Below are positions 1 through 11,600 of a stretch of 64,000 nt of DNA, piece after piece. Each line of letters begins with the position of its first letter. Position 1 is the first letter of the stretch. This stretch comes from Ostrinia nubilalis (taxonomy: Eukaryota > Arthropoda > Insecta > Lepidoptera > Crambidae): positions 5,529,001 to 5,593,000 of the forward strand of contig NC_087117.1 of assembly GCF_963855985.1 (NCBI RefSeq). The letters run 5' to 3'. A model generated the notes under the pieces. It was not told the DNA's origin. It saw only the letters and a program-made list of their open reading frames with translations, and searched no databases. A program made the translations under genes and the position numbers.

Positions 1-1270
1 CTTAGAGCTGATTTTAAGACTATTCTAAACTAATTCTACTTCAAAACAATATAAATGCTTAGATAAAATTACACTCGATCATTTATTTATATTTGGTGAC
101 ACACGATGAATTTCACTCTAAGATTATAAATAAAAATATTTTTTCACAAAATTATTATTACACATTATAATAAAACCTGAAATAGTCAAGATAAAGAAAC
201 TTCTCAATATACCTAATTTATAAACGAGTACAATAAAATATTCTTGCACACACTATACGCTAATTATATACAAGATAAATGAGTTATACATGTATAATAA
301 TATAAGCTCTATCATGCCATAATCATTGTCAAAAAAATATTGTTATAGATTGCGTTGGTCCTTTACCCAGAAATTGTAAAAAATCGAAAAGTGCTACAAT
401 AACACGTGGTCTAGAAATAATTTTATTGTCATTATATTATTATTTCATTTTAGCTATATAAGTCCGAAACGTCAAACAATTTGGCATTAAAAAGGTAGCC
501 ACACAAATGCATTATTGTCTACAATAAATATGGGTTTTTTATTGTATAATCACAATATATTATTAATGTATAATAGGTATATAATTATATATTAAAATAT
601 ATCAAACAATATTGTCAAAGTCACGTATGCAAAATGATTCGAGTATAAATTATTCATATTAATCGTAAATAAATATAATAAAATTTACGACAGAGTACGA
701 CACGTTTTAAGATTTTTACTAGATTTTAACTGCCATTTCTGTAGATATTATTATAATCGTATATCAACAGGTAGTAAATTCCAGTCCCTAGATGTTCGCA
801 TTACCTTCACATGTCTACTACTTCGTAGCTCAAAACTATATTAATTTTGAAGCAAAGAATGTGACTTTGCGCTGGTTGAATTTTAATATTTAGACCAATC
901 ACAAGACAAAACCTATGATTGGCTGAATCGATCATTGTGTTGTATTATTAACATAATGTACAATGTGTTTTTCCATAATATATGCATTTTCAAATGTCGA
1001 CTGGGTACTAAGTTTGTGGAAACAGAGAATATTTTGCAAGTTATTCTTACAAGAAAAGGAAGATATTGAATAACATTATACGTATAATATGTGGGTAAAT
1101 ATAGATATGTTCTGTATTATTTCATTCCTACGATACACCCTGACTAAGTGGCGATATATGTAATTTTATTGGAATCACAATATTAGTTTCTAAAAGGTTT
1201 ACGTAGTGTTATGAAGATATGCAAGTAGGTATATTTGCAAATTTGCAATAGTAAAGAGATAAAAGTACTA
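1..1270. other. AT-rich flank, no gene seen
   Basis: Strongly AT-rich sequence with many short A/T runs. I see no convincing reading frame, RNA gene or structured repeat. It lies beyond the 3' end of Vmat and may be intergenic. Confidence 0.5.
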
Positions 1271-1278
1271 CATTAACT

Positions 1279-2073
1279 GTGATTCCTAATTACACAATTG
1301 TGATATTAATAAATATACTTCATGGTAGAGATGATACACACCGTGCTCGTCTCATTGCTGTTGCTGAAAGAGAGTCCGGATATTGGCTGAACATTGTTCC
1401 TTCAGCCAATATCGGGACTGTCCTAGACAACACTTCACTTTCCGTGCTAATTTCTTTGCGTCTTGGAATTAGTTACACCCATCCCCACCTCTGTCGTTGC
1501 GGGATCTCAGTGGATAGCTTTGGTCATCATGGCCTCTCCTGCGTCAAAAGTGCAGGTCGCATTCCTCGCCATGCAAGTCTTAATGACATCATACGTCGGG
1601 CCTTTACATCAATTCGTATCCCGGCAGTACTTGAACCCTTAGGTATCTGTCGAGATGATGGTAAAAGGCCCGACGGTATGACATTAATTCCCTGGTCTAA
1701 GGGTCGGGCATTGGTCTGGGATGCGACTTGCTGCGACACTCTTGCCCCCTCCCATGTGCCTTCCACGTCGAGGGCTGCAGGCGCTGCGGCTGCTTCAGCG
1801 GAATCTTTGAAAAAAAGCAAATATTCCGCTTTAGACAGCTGCTACCGTTTTGTACCTTTCGGCGTGGAAACGCTGGGACCTTGGGGCCCGGAGGCCAAAA
1901 AGCTTTTCACTGAGCTTTCCTCCCGCATCATCGAGGTCACCGGTGACCAGAAGGCCGGGTTCTACCTTGGCCAGCGTTTAAGCCTAGCGATCCAACGCGG
2001 AAACGCTGCCAGCCTTTTGGGCACCGCTAACCTCACCGACAGATCTGGGGTTAGGGATACTTTTTTAATTTAA
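1279..2073 (+). CDS. C-terminal domain of a reverse-transcriptase-type mobile element (5'-truncated)
   Basis: An open frame of about 264 codons whose first codon is GTG, so the true start is missing; family-like sequence begins near residue 20. Visible motifs are CRCG at about residue 72 followed by GHHGLSC, a likely Cys/His metal-binding cluster. Next come RHASLND, an RPDG motif and WDATC about 15 residues later, a spacing like the PD-(D/E)xK nuclease motifs at the C-termini of some non-LTR retroelements. The tail contains QRLSLAIQRGNAAS. I recognise the type from unnamed proteins attached to reverse transcriptases in animal genomes; the nuclease role is inference. No reverse transcriptase domain lies upstream, so this is a remnant or a stand-alone domain. 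It is 0.5 kb beyond the Vmat stop on the opposite strand and is GC-richer than its surroundings. Confidence 0.6.
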   Translation: MIPNYTIVILINILHGRDDTHRARLIAVAERESGYWLNIVPSANIGTVLDNTSLSVLISLRLGISYTHPHLCRCGISVDSFGHHGLSCVKSAGRIPRHASLNDIIRRAFTSIRIPAVLEPLGICRDDGKRPDGMTLIPWSKGRALVWDATCCDTLAPSHVPSTSRAAGAAAASAESLKKSKYSALDSCYRFVPFGVETLGPWGPEAKKLFTELSSRIIEVTGDQKAGFYLGQRLSLAIQRGNAASLLGTANLTDRSGVRDTFLI

Positions 2074-2460
2074 CTTTTATTTTCCTTTTTTGTAAATATT
2101 GTATTTTTTTTTTGTATATAGTATAGTTTTTAAGTTTGTAAATTACCTGTACAAATTTAGTTTGTTATTGTTTAAAAAATAATAATTTCGATGATTCCTT
2201 AATGCGATTAATTTGTATTTGTTATATTTTAATTTAGATTAGCAAATATATGAATATTTGGGCAATATCTACAGTATAATGTATTGTAAATATATAATAT
2301 TAATATTATATTATAATATGTGTATAATATAATATGCTTTCCTCACTAGTTACAAGCTTCTTAAACTTATATTCTATATTGCCATAATCAATAAATATAT
2401 TATAATATCGTTGAATATATTTTGGCAACACTACAGCAGGTTGTACACTCCTTAGACGTC
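2074..2460. other. AT-rich spacer, no gene seen
   Basis: Very AT-rich sequence between the retroelement frame and the Vmat 3' end. It has several AATAAA-like strings on both strands but nothing that can be called a gene. Confidence 0.4.
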
Positions 2461-2464
2461 GCTA

Positions 2465-2470
2465 TTTATT
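2465..2470 (-). promoter_or_regulatory. Candidate Vmat polyadenylation signal
   Basis: AATAAA on the minus strand about 115 bases past the Vmat stop codon. It is the first good signal in the 3' direction. Other AATAAA strings lie further downstream, so the true cleavage site is uncertain. Confidence 0.35.
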
Positions 2471-2583
2471 ATTATATTTGCTAAGCAAACCTCATATTTT
2501 TGTACAGCAACACCACTCCAAAGACAATAAAAAAGAAAATGACATTACGGCGGTATCCAAGATGGCGGCGGTTTTGGCGGGCT

Positions 2584-2649
2584 TTATTCTTCTTCCTCGT
2601 TTTGGTAGCTGACGTAGCGTACCGATGACTTGTCGCTGATGATCAAGCT
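2584..2649 (-). CDS. Vmat: Vmat exon 12: acidic cytoplasmic tail and stop
   Basis: Reads [21 protein letters not shown] then TAA. The acceptor is TGATTTTCAG. An acidic tail after a tyrosine motif is typical of insect VMATs; acidic clusters in this tail help sort vertebrate VMAT2 to dense-core vesicles. Confidence 0.92.
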   Translation of the reverse strand, partial: SLIISDKSSVRYVSYQNEEEE

Positions 2650-5600
2650 CTGAAAATCATAGAATATTAATGATAAGGTGGTAGGTATTTGATCTCATTT
2701 TTAGCTGTGTGGTTTCGTCAGAGTAGAATAGGTCCACCAACACTCTTTTAGTGGATGTCGTAAGCGACTAAGAGACAAATATGTGAACATCAGGCCTCCC
2801 CAACCCGTCTGACCAGCGTGGGGAGTGTAGGCCGAATCGTCCATTGTCTCTAGTAAATTAGAGAGGGTCGTGCTCTTGCAGTGGAGACTTGATGATGAAC
2901 GTACCTGTTTCTCATCCCTCGCTGGCGGTGATCTCAGCAGAAGAAGGAACGGAGCATACGCAAAGTTCAGGATTGCAATGATGACTAGCATCCATTCGAA
3001 GCCGATGCTGTTGACCAGAGCTCCAGAGAATGCAGGTCCTTAGGAAAAAAAATATTAATTTAGTAACCCTAAAAGTCTAATTTTTACACAGTATTCTGTA
3101 TCTCCCTGATAGACCAAAGAAATGGCTTGATTTGATTTGAAAAATAATGCCGAGAGTTTCACCAAGAATCCTCAATCACAGAAGAACTATCTTGTCTCAT
3201 AGTCGTAACACAACAATGCTGGTAACATTATTTTTATGGCGACAAACTTAAGTAAGATGTAGCCTAGCCACATGGCTTTAGGTCAAGCCTTACCAGCAAT
3301 GAAACCGAACCAAAAGTTTTATTCCACTGGGAATTGAACCCAAAACCTCTGAACCAGCTCTGTTGCCGTCACACCATGGAAGATCTTAGTAGACGGGAAT
3401 CGAACTAACGTCGCTTGAATCTCGAATTGGTAGTCATGCCTTTGGGCTATGGTCGACTTGTAACTCACCAACAGCATATCCCAAGCAGAACGCAGTATCA
3501 CCAATGGCGTACACGGAACCGTAGACCGCTGCGTGGCGGATGTCCACGAGGAAACCTAGCTCCGGCATCATGGAGGAATCTACCATGCCGATGGCGAAGC
3601 CCAGCCCAGCGTTGGGAATGATGAGGTGCTCCAGTTTACGGGCCATGGGGATCTAGGAAGGTAAATAATATTTTATAATATAATAATAATAATAAAAGTT
3701 TATTTAACAACTTTAACATTTTACATTGCATTGTTGTACCTACATACTTTTCCTTAAAGACCCGTTTAATGCTAAGGTTGTACTGACATACGCTTCAGTT
3801 CATAAAGTAACTGAGATTTCTACGCTAGGCTAAGCCTGTCATGTAATTGTAGACAATCTAATAAAAATATAATAAAGGACGTAGCAAATAATCAACCCGG
3901 AAAGGGAACTTATCCGTATCAACTTGAGGCGGTCAGTATTCTTTGTATGAAACTTCATACTGCAACGCATAATTACCTTAGCGCTCCTGCACACGACGCC
4001 GCCACCGCGCCGCCGCCGCGCCGTCGCCTCGGCCCTACACTGTTTATACGAGCTGCGTGAAGCCCGCTGCCGCGCCGCCGCCGCGACGCCAGCGAAATTA
4101 TGCTTTGATGGCGCGGTGGCGGCGCGGCGGCGGGTTTTACGCGGCTCGTATGAACAGTGTAGGGGCGCAGCGTCGGCGCGGCGGCGACGCGGTGGCGGCG
4201 TCGTGTGTAGGAGCGCTAAGGCCCTCGCCCACGTTGACTGACTTTAGTCGCATTTGCAACGCACTACAGAATTGATACAGTAGCGCGCCTGCATCGCTAC
4301 AAAAAGTCGCCGTGGGCGAGGGCCCTTATCCGCAACGTAACGTAAACGCCTCGCCTCGCGATTGACAGCGCGCGAAAGGCGATGACAGCTTGCGAAAGGC
4401 GATACGGTGTTGATCCCTTTCCGAGTTGACAATAGTCTGCTATAGATGAAATACACTGAACTGTCCCACCCGTGACATTGACAGGGAGGCGCCACCGTCA
4501 ATACCACAGAATAATAATAAGTACTACGTACAGAATTTTTACTTCGCGAAGGTATTTAAATAAATGTATGCTCAATGTCATTAACATATGGTGTAATTTA
4601 GCTTGTCTCAAGAGTCAAGCACCATTTTTGTATAGGGCTGACTTCGGTAAAATGATGTGACGTGAGGTGCCAAACTGCGGAAAATGGCGGAGGAAATACA
4701 TGATTTAGCATGAATTATCATGAATAATATTAACTACTTATTTACCTCTCAGTGCCTTGAGGCAACTTAAAAAAATACATTCTGTGTTTTTATTATTATT
4801 TAGGCAGTAAAATACTGTACAGTATTTAGTACACCATTTTCTTTATTTTCTTCTATCATACACAAGAATACGCGTGCGTGAGTCAATATTCGCTCGTATG
4901 TGAGGCCTTGTCGAATAGTATCCTGTACCTCTAGTAGGAAAAACTTTCGAGTTCGTTTCGTTGCGTATTCAAAGTGTCATCGAAAAATTTTGTATGAAAA
5001 ATTAAACAGCGCCCCCTAGGGCGGCTATAATATAGGGGGCGCTGTTTAATTTTTCATACAAAATTTTTCGATGACACTTTGAATACGCAACGAAACGAAC
5101 TCGAAAGTTTTTCCTACTAGAGGTACTGTAGGTGGGCCATCGTGCGTGTTTTGTTTTCGATGTAAACTCGCGGAGATGAACAGGCCTGTCAATACCAGAT
5201 CCCTGATTCCAATATTTTCCACGTTGGAAACTATAAACTTGAACGGTGGTGGCGCCCCCATGTCAATGTGTTTGGTGGGACAGTTCAGTGTAGTTTATTT
5301 ATATGAGCTTTAAACAACATTCTAGTGGTTTTGACATACCAATATGAGGCAGATTCCAATGATGAGCAGTCCAGAGCAGGCGGCCAGCCAGCGGCCCATC
5401 TTGTGGCCGAGAGGTCCGAAGAGGTTGGTTCCTGGATAAATAGAATAATATTTATTTATTTGCCTTATAACAGGAGATAATTGGATTATAATAAATCATA
5501 ATTATAAGTTTTTATTTCCTTGCAGTACTCTTTTGTTATTGAACAAGTACATGCTGTACATCATCATCATCTCACTCGGTCATAGGACGTCCACTGCTGA

Positions 5601-8600
5601 ACATAGGCCTCCCCCAATGCTTTCCATGTTGCCCGGTTGGGAGCGGCCTGCGTCCAGTGCCTTCCTGCTACCTTTATGATGTCGTCGGTCCACCATGCTG
5701 TACATAATTATACATAATTTTAATTCCTCCTTTTCCCTCTGAAAATTGTCATAAAGGCGAAAAAGTCACAAACATGCGAACATCAGCCCTCCCCTACCCG
5801 TCTGGCCAACGTCGAGAGTGTAAGCCAAATCTTGCATTTGCCTGTGGCTTAAGAGAGGGTCCTGCTACTGCAATGAAGGCTAAATGACCTGATGATGACA
5901 TGCCAACAGGTTGGCAGGTGAGACTGTTACTCACTTCTGACATCGACGGGCCTCCACTGTCGGCTATCCAGTTGCTTTTTTCTGGCTTAGAGAGGGTCCT
6001 GCTCCTGCAGTTGAGACTAAATAACCTGACAATAGCTTACCAATCAGATAGCAGATGCTAGCGGGCAGGAAAGCCACTCCTTGCTGCCAGCGACGAGCCT
6101 CCATGGTGTCAGCCATCCAGATGGGGAGACTGGGCTCCAGCATTGCAATGCCGACGTTGGCGAACGTGATCGCTCCTGAGGAGAAGAGGGTGAAAGTAAT
6201 TAATGCAAATACTTAGGCTTTTAAAATGATCTACTACACGTTACTGTATCATCAAGGAAAGAAGAAAGTGAAAAATATTTAAACTACAATAACAACACAG
6301 CTATCAAAATAAAAAAAAATAAAAAAATGTCTCCTTATCTTTTGGGCCCTACCAGCGCTTCGAGACAAACATATGGCAAGCGCTGAGAAGAAACGCCGGA
6401 ACAAACTCAGTCACAGCTAATTGCCAGGAAATATCTAACGGTAAGAAGAATAACCAAATTCAACTACATCAAATATGTGCAGACTGAACAACTGAACTAT
6501 GGTTCCAGAACAGTAGAATAGGATCACCCCTACTTTTCTCGTGGATCCGGATGTCGTAAGCGACTGAGGGATAAAAATGCGAACATCAGGCCTCCCCAAG
6601 CAGTTTGGCCAGGTATAATGAGGAGTGTACACCAAATCCACTATTTGCTTTTGCTTAATGCCCACCTCTGTAGTGAAGTAGTAAGACTACTTGACTCAGA
6701 CCCAGAGGTCCCGGGCTCGATTCCCAGCCTGTTCATCATTTTCCATCAGGTAAGAATGCAGAATAAAAGCTTCCTCTATAAAAATTATGAAAAACTCAAG
6801 TCTTACCAGCAGCGACGAGGATGTAAGGGTCGCAGACCAGCTCCTTCAGAGACGGCGGGTCCGACTCTTGGCGGACCACACCCGGCTGCAAGATCATCAG
6901 TTGAAGCACTGGGGAGAAGACAAACATCATTAAGTTATAAGCTGAATACCTAATATTTATTTTCGTGTCAAATTTTTGTCCCTTGTGCATAGGCAGGGGT
7001 GATTCATAGACTACGATAGGCTATAGTCTGGTCTGTGAGCACACTCACTGCGGGCGCCCGTCGCACAGTCGCGACAGCAATATAATTACGCGCGAGCGAT
7101 AAGGATGGGTAGCTTGGGGTCATTGGACAAAATTCTACGTGCTCACAGACAGGGCTTTAGTCAAAGAAGAAGTAGTTAGAGAGAAATATTTGGAACACAA
7201 TTTTTGACTTCGTATCTTTGTTTGGACTAGTTAAGACTAGGTAAAAATATCAAAATTCCCTGTTCGTAGCCCTTGAGCCAGCGTGGAAAGGAGAGTTTTT
7301 CAAAATAATAAACCTTGATGGTTGGTTGCTTGTAGCTTAATCAGCTTTTTTTTTTGCTAATAGTGGTCATGTCTTTAGAACGGATAGTTTCCGAGATTGA
7401 AGCGAAAAACCTATTAAAGGGACGTTGAAATCCCTTTTTAAATTCATCATCATTAACATTATCATTTCAGCCATAGGACGTCCACTGCTGAACATAGGCC
7501 TCCCCCATTTCCATGTTGATCGATTGGTAGCGGCCTGCGTCCAGCGCTTCCCTGCTACCTTTATGATGTCATCGGTCCACCTTCTGGGTGGACGTCCCAC
7601 GCTGCGTTTTCCGGTACGCGGCCTCCACTCCAGAACCTTGCTGCCCCATCAACCGTCAGTTCTGCGTACTATGTGCCCTGCCCATAGCCACTTCAGCTTG
7701 TTAATCCGTCGGGCTATGTCAGCGACTTTAGTTCGTTTACGGATCTCCTCATTTCTGATTCGATCTCGAAAAGAAACACCGAGCATAGCTTTTTAAATTA
7801 CTTACATCCATCTCCCAAAGCTAGAGCCGACAGCATCAAAAACGGTGCAGTTTTGCCAACGAACTCGTACATCAGGCCTCCGAATGGGGGGCCGATGAGC
7901 ACCCCCAACGCCAGACCTCCGAGAGCTATCCCCATCGCGTTGCCACGCTCCTGTGGATGCAAGAGTTTATAGTTAGGTCACGTCATGGATTTCGTTTTAA
8001 ACCTTGAGAAAAATAATTCCTTAAGTTAGAATTGAATTCATGTTCAAGTACCAAAAAGTATCTTGAGAAGTAGGCGAAACTAAACCACTGTCAAGATTAA
8101 CTAAATGTATATCTTAAGAACATTGTCCCAGACTACTTCAGTACGATAAAAACTTAACCACCGCGAGTTAAAAAAAAAGTAAAACGCCATCTAGCGGTAA
8201 GCAGTTTGTATCTGTGCGCGTATGTCATACTGGCGTATAGAACCAATACAATGAACTGTCCCACACGTGACATTGACAGGGGGGCGCCACCGTCAATACC
8301 GGATCGCTGGTTCCGATTTTTGCCATGTTGGAAGCTATAAAGTTAAACGATGGTGGCGCCCCCCTGTCAATGAGTTTGGTGAGGACAGTTCAGTGTATCA
8401 TCTATAGGATAGTTCGGCGTATAGGATTTGGGGGTGAATTATACATAGGTGCACCATCATAGTTTTAACAGTCGCCTTGCAAACTAAAGGTCAAGATTCT
8501 AGTCCCCTCTGATAGATTTTCACAATGAAAAATTACCGAGGCAATAAATATTTTCCAACTACTTAAAAATCCTGTTTGTGAAGGACAATCCTGGACTCAC

Positions 8601-11600
8601 CTTATCATCAGGGTATCTTTCAGCCAGCATTCCCATGCCAGACACGGAGGAGCAGGAGGAACCAATGCCTTGGAGAGCTCTGGCCACGAATAGAACACCA
8701 TAGGAACGGCCAAAGGCGAAGACTGTGGAAAAACAGCTGATTTTAGTAAAAACTTCAAATTCTTAGCGACCAGACACTTGAGACACTATCAACGGGACTA
8801 TTCCCATCTCTTGTTCCCACCGCTGCAACTCCTGTGTAGCCAGGATCTACAGCTTGACCGCCAATAAAACCCAACCAGTGAAGGTCAAGTTTGTCCCGGG
8901 GGAAAATTTAACTCACAGACCCGCAACAACGGCGAAATTCTTTAGTGGTCCAGACAAAAGACATCAATGTTCTGGCAATGATATTCCAAATCCCAAAAAA
9001 AATTTCACCCTCAATATAATAGAAATAACTAGCTAGTTTCTGGAGTGCAGGCCAGGTTGCAGGAAGCCACTGAATGCAGGTCGCTGCTAACCGGTCAATT
9101 TGAAAGTCATTGGGGGAGGCCTATGCCTATATCCAGTCGTGGACGTCCTGTGGCTGAAATAATTAATAACTAATAATCTTGTGTGATGTCGGCAGACTTA
9201 CTCAAGGTAGACAGGAACATCAGGATGAAACCGGTGAACATGGGGATGCTGTAGCCGATTCTGAAAAGAACGGATGGTTTTAACTTACAAATACTTAAAT
9301 ATGGTCAAGAGGTACAACGAGCTGAAAGTACCATGCTAAAGAGGTACGACGAGTTAGAGCAACCAATGGTTAAGAGGTACAACGAGTTTTGTTAGTTAGT
9401 CGGGAATTAAGTTATAAATTCAGATACAGATGTTGCAACCACATTTGAGACATTCTTCTCAAACATTGCGTCCGAAACAACTAAAGCATTGAATTCATCG
9501 CCAATTCTTGCAGAGTCTCTCTTAAAATCTAATGTCACCGAGTGCCAGTCTCTACTCCAGTTCAGGCATATAGATTGTAATACAGTAATTAAAACCTTCA
9601 GAGAATTGAATATGAAAAAAACCGAGGACCTTTGGGGAATCTCTGTCAGTATTATTGGGACAATTATTGACACCATAGCTCCTCACCTTGCATTCATTTT
9701 TAACACATGCATTGATCAAGGTTGCTTTCCTAGTTTAATGAAATTAGGTAAAATAATCCCATTGTTTAAGGCTGGTGATAAATGTGACCCCTCTAATTTT
9801 CGGCCGATTTCTATTTTACCAGTACTTAGCAAAATTTTTGAGAAAATTATATTTCATCAAATTCTTTCTCATTTTATTTTCAACAAATTACTTCACAATA
9901 AACAATTTGGTTTTACCAAAGGTAGAAGTACTACTGACGCTGGAGTAGCACTACTGAAACACGTCTTTGATGCTTGGGAGAGTAAAAAAGACGCTGTTGG
10001 TATTTTTTGTGACCTTTCAAAAGCGTTTGATTGTGTAGACCACCAAACCTTACTAAAAAAATTGCGACATTATGGTGTTTCGGATGAGGCACTTGATCTG
10101 TTGAACTCGTATCTCACAGGCAGAAAGCAAAAAGTTTGTATTAATGGAACTGAGTCTTCTGGAGCACCTCTTACCATGGGTGTGCCACAGGGATCGATAT
10201 TGGGACCTTTGCTATTTCTTATTTATATTAATGACCTTCCCTACTTTGTAAAAGATCTATGTGATATTGTGTTATTTGCTGATGACACATCTCACATTTT
10301 CAAAGTTGATAGAGGTAAAGTAAACCTTGATGATATAAATGACACACTCTCACAGGTTTTGCATTGGTTTACTGTTAACAACTTATTGTTAAATGCAAAC
10401 AAAACTAAGTGCATTAAATTTACCTTACCTAATGTGAGGCAGGTTCCCACACAATTGATGGTGAAGAATGAACCATTAAATAGCATAAGTTCCACAACAT
10501 TCTTGGGAATCACTTTAGACTCTAAACTTCAGTGGGGTCCTCATATTGAAACCTTGTCAGCAAGGCTCAGTTCAGCTGCTTTTGCAGTGAGAAAGATAAG
10601 GCAATTAACTGACATTGAAACGGCAAGGCTAGTTTATTTTAGCTATTTTCATAGTATAATGTCATACGGCATATTGTTGTGGGGCTCAGCTGCGGACATT
10701 GAAACTGTTTTCGTTCTGCAGAAGAGAGCAGTGCGGGCCATTTATAACCTTGGACCCCGATTTTCCTTGAGAGAATTCTTTAAGGAGATTAATATACTGA
10801 CAGTAGCTTCACAGTTCATTTATGAAAGCCTTTTATATGTTCGCAAAAATATAGAGCAATTTACTAGAAAGAGTGATTTACACAAGTTCAATACAAGAAA
10901 CAAAAATAAACTTGCCGTTCCAAATTTCAGACTGCACAAGATTGGTAATTCATTTATGGGGAAATGTATTAAACTTTTCAATAAATTACCACAAACTGTT
11001 GTAGAATTGCCCATTCATAAATTTAAAGCACATATCAAAAGCACCTTAATGAAAAAGGGCTACTATAAAGTTGATGATTATATAAAGGATAAAAATGTTT
11101 GGAATGTTTAACTACCTAGCTCGCATTAATACTTATGACTATAATTTGTATATTTTAAAGACTGTAAAACCTTGAAAAGGAGGCTGACAATAGTGACTGA
11201 GTTTCTTGCGCTGCTTCTTCTCAGCACTGGCCCATTTATTGTCCCGAAGCAGTGGTAGGGTTAATATTGGAACGTGTAAAAGCGCTTTTTTAAAGCCTAT
11301 TTGCAAAAATAAATGAATTTTATGAATTTATTTTAATTTTACTTAAATATAAAAAAAAATAAAAAAAAAAATCAAAAATCAAAAAATATTTATTACCCTT
11401 CACAATTTAGGTACACAAAACAAAGAAACTAAGCCAAGGATTTCTAACCTAAAATGCGAGGGACTGGTGCCTGAAATAGGTTTTAAAAGAGAAACCTGTG
11501 CTACGGGTCACCAGGCCTCACCCCCGGAACGAATGGCGTTATATAAGGTAATAACATAGACGTGCATGCATTAAACTTACATATTAATAGCTTAACAGAG

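Larger units (their letters stand above)
3891..4430. mobile_element. MITE hosting nested GC-rich foldbacks
   Basis: Left end ATCAACCCGGAAAGGGA and right end TTGATCCCTTTCCGAGTTGA are inverted. The same ends and the GCGGTCAGT and TTTGTATGAA strings recur at 37590-37742. Positions 3977-4327 are a nested insertion. Confidence 0.5.

Noticed and set aside
4057..4275. Plus-strand open frame rich in Arg, Ala and Gly
   Set aside because: It lies wholly in the GC-rich foldback; the frame is open because GCC/GGC repeats contain no stop codons.
9407..9676. Minus-strand frame over the Jockey start
   Set aside because: Shadow of the reverse transcriptase frame on the other strand.
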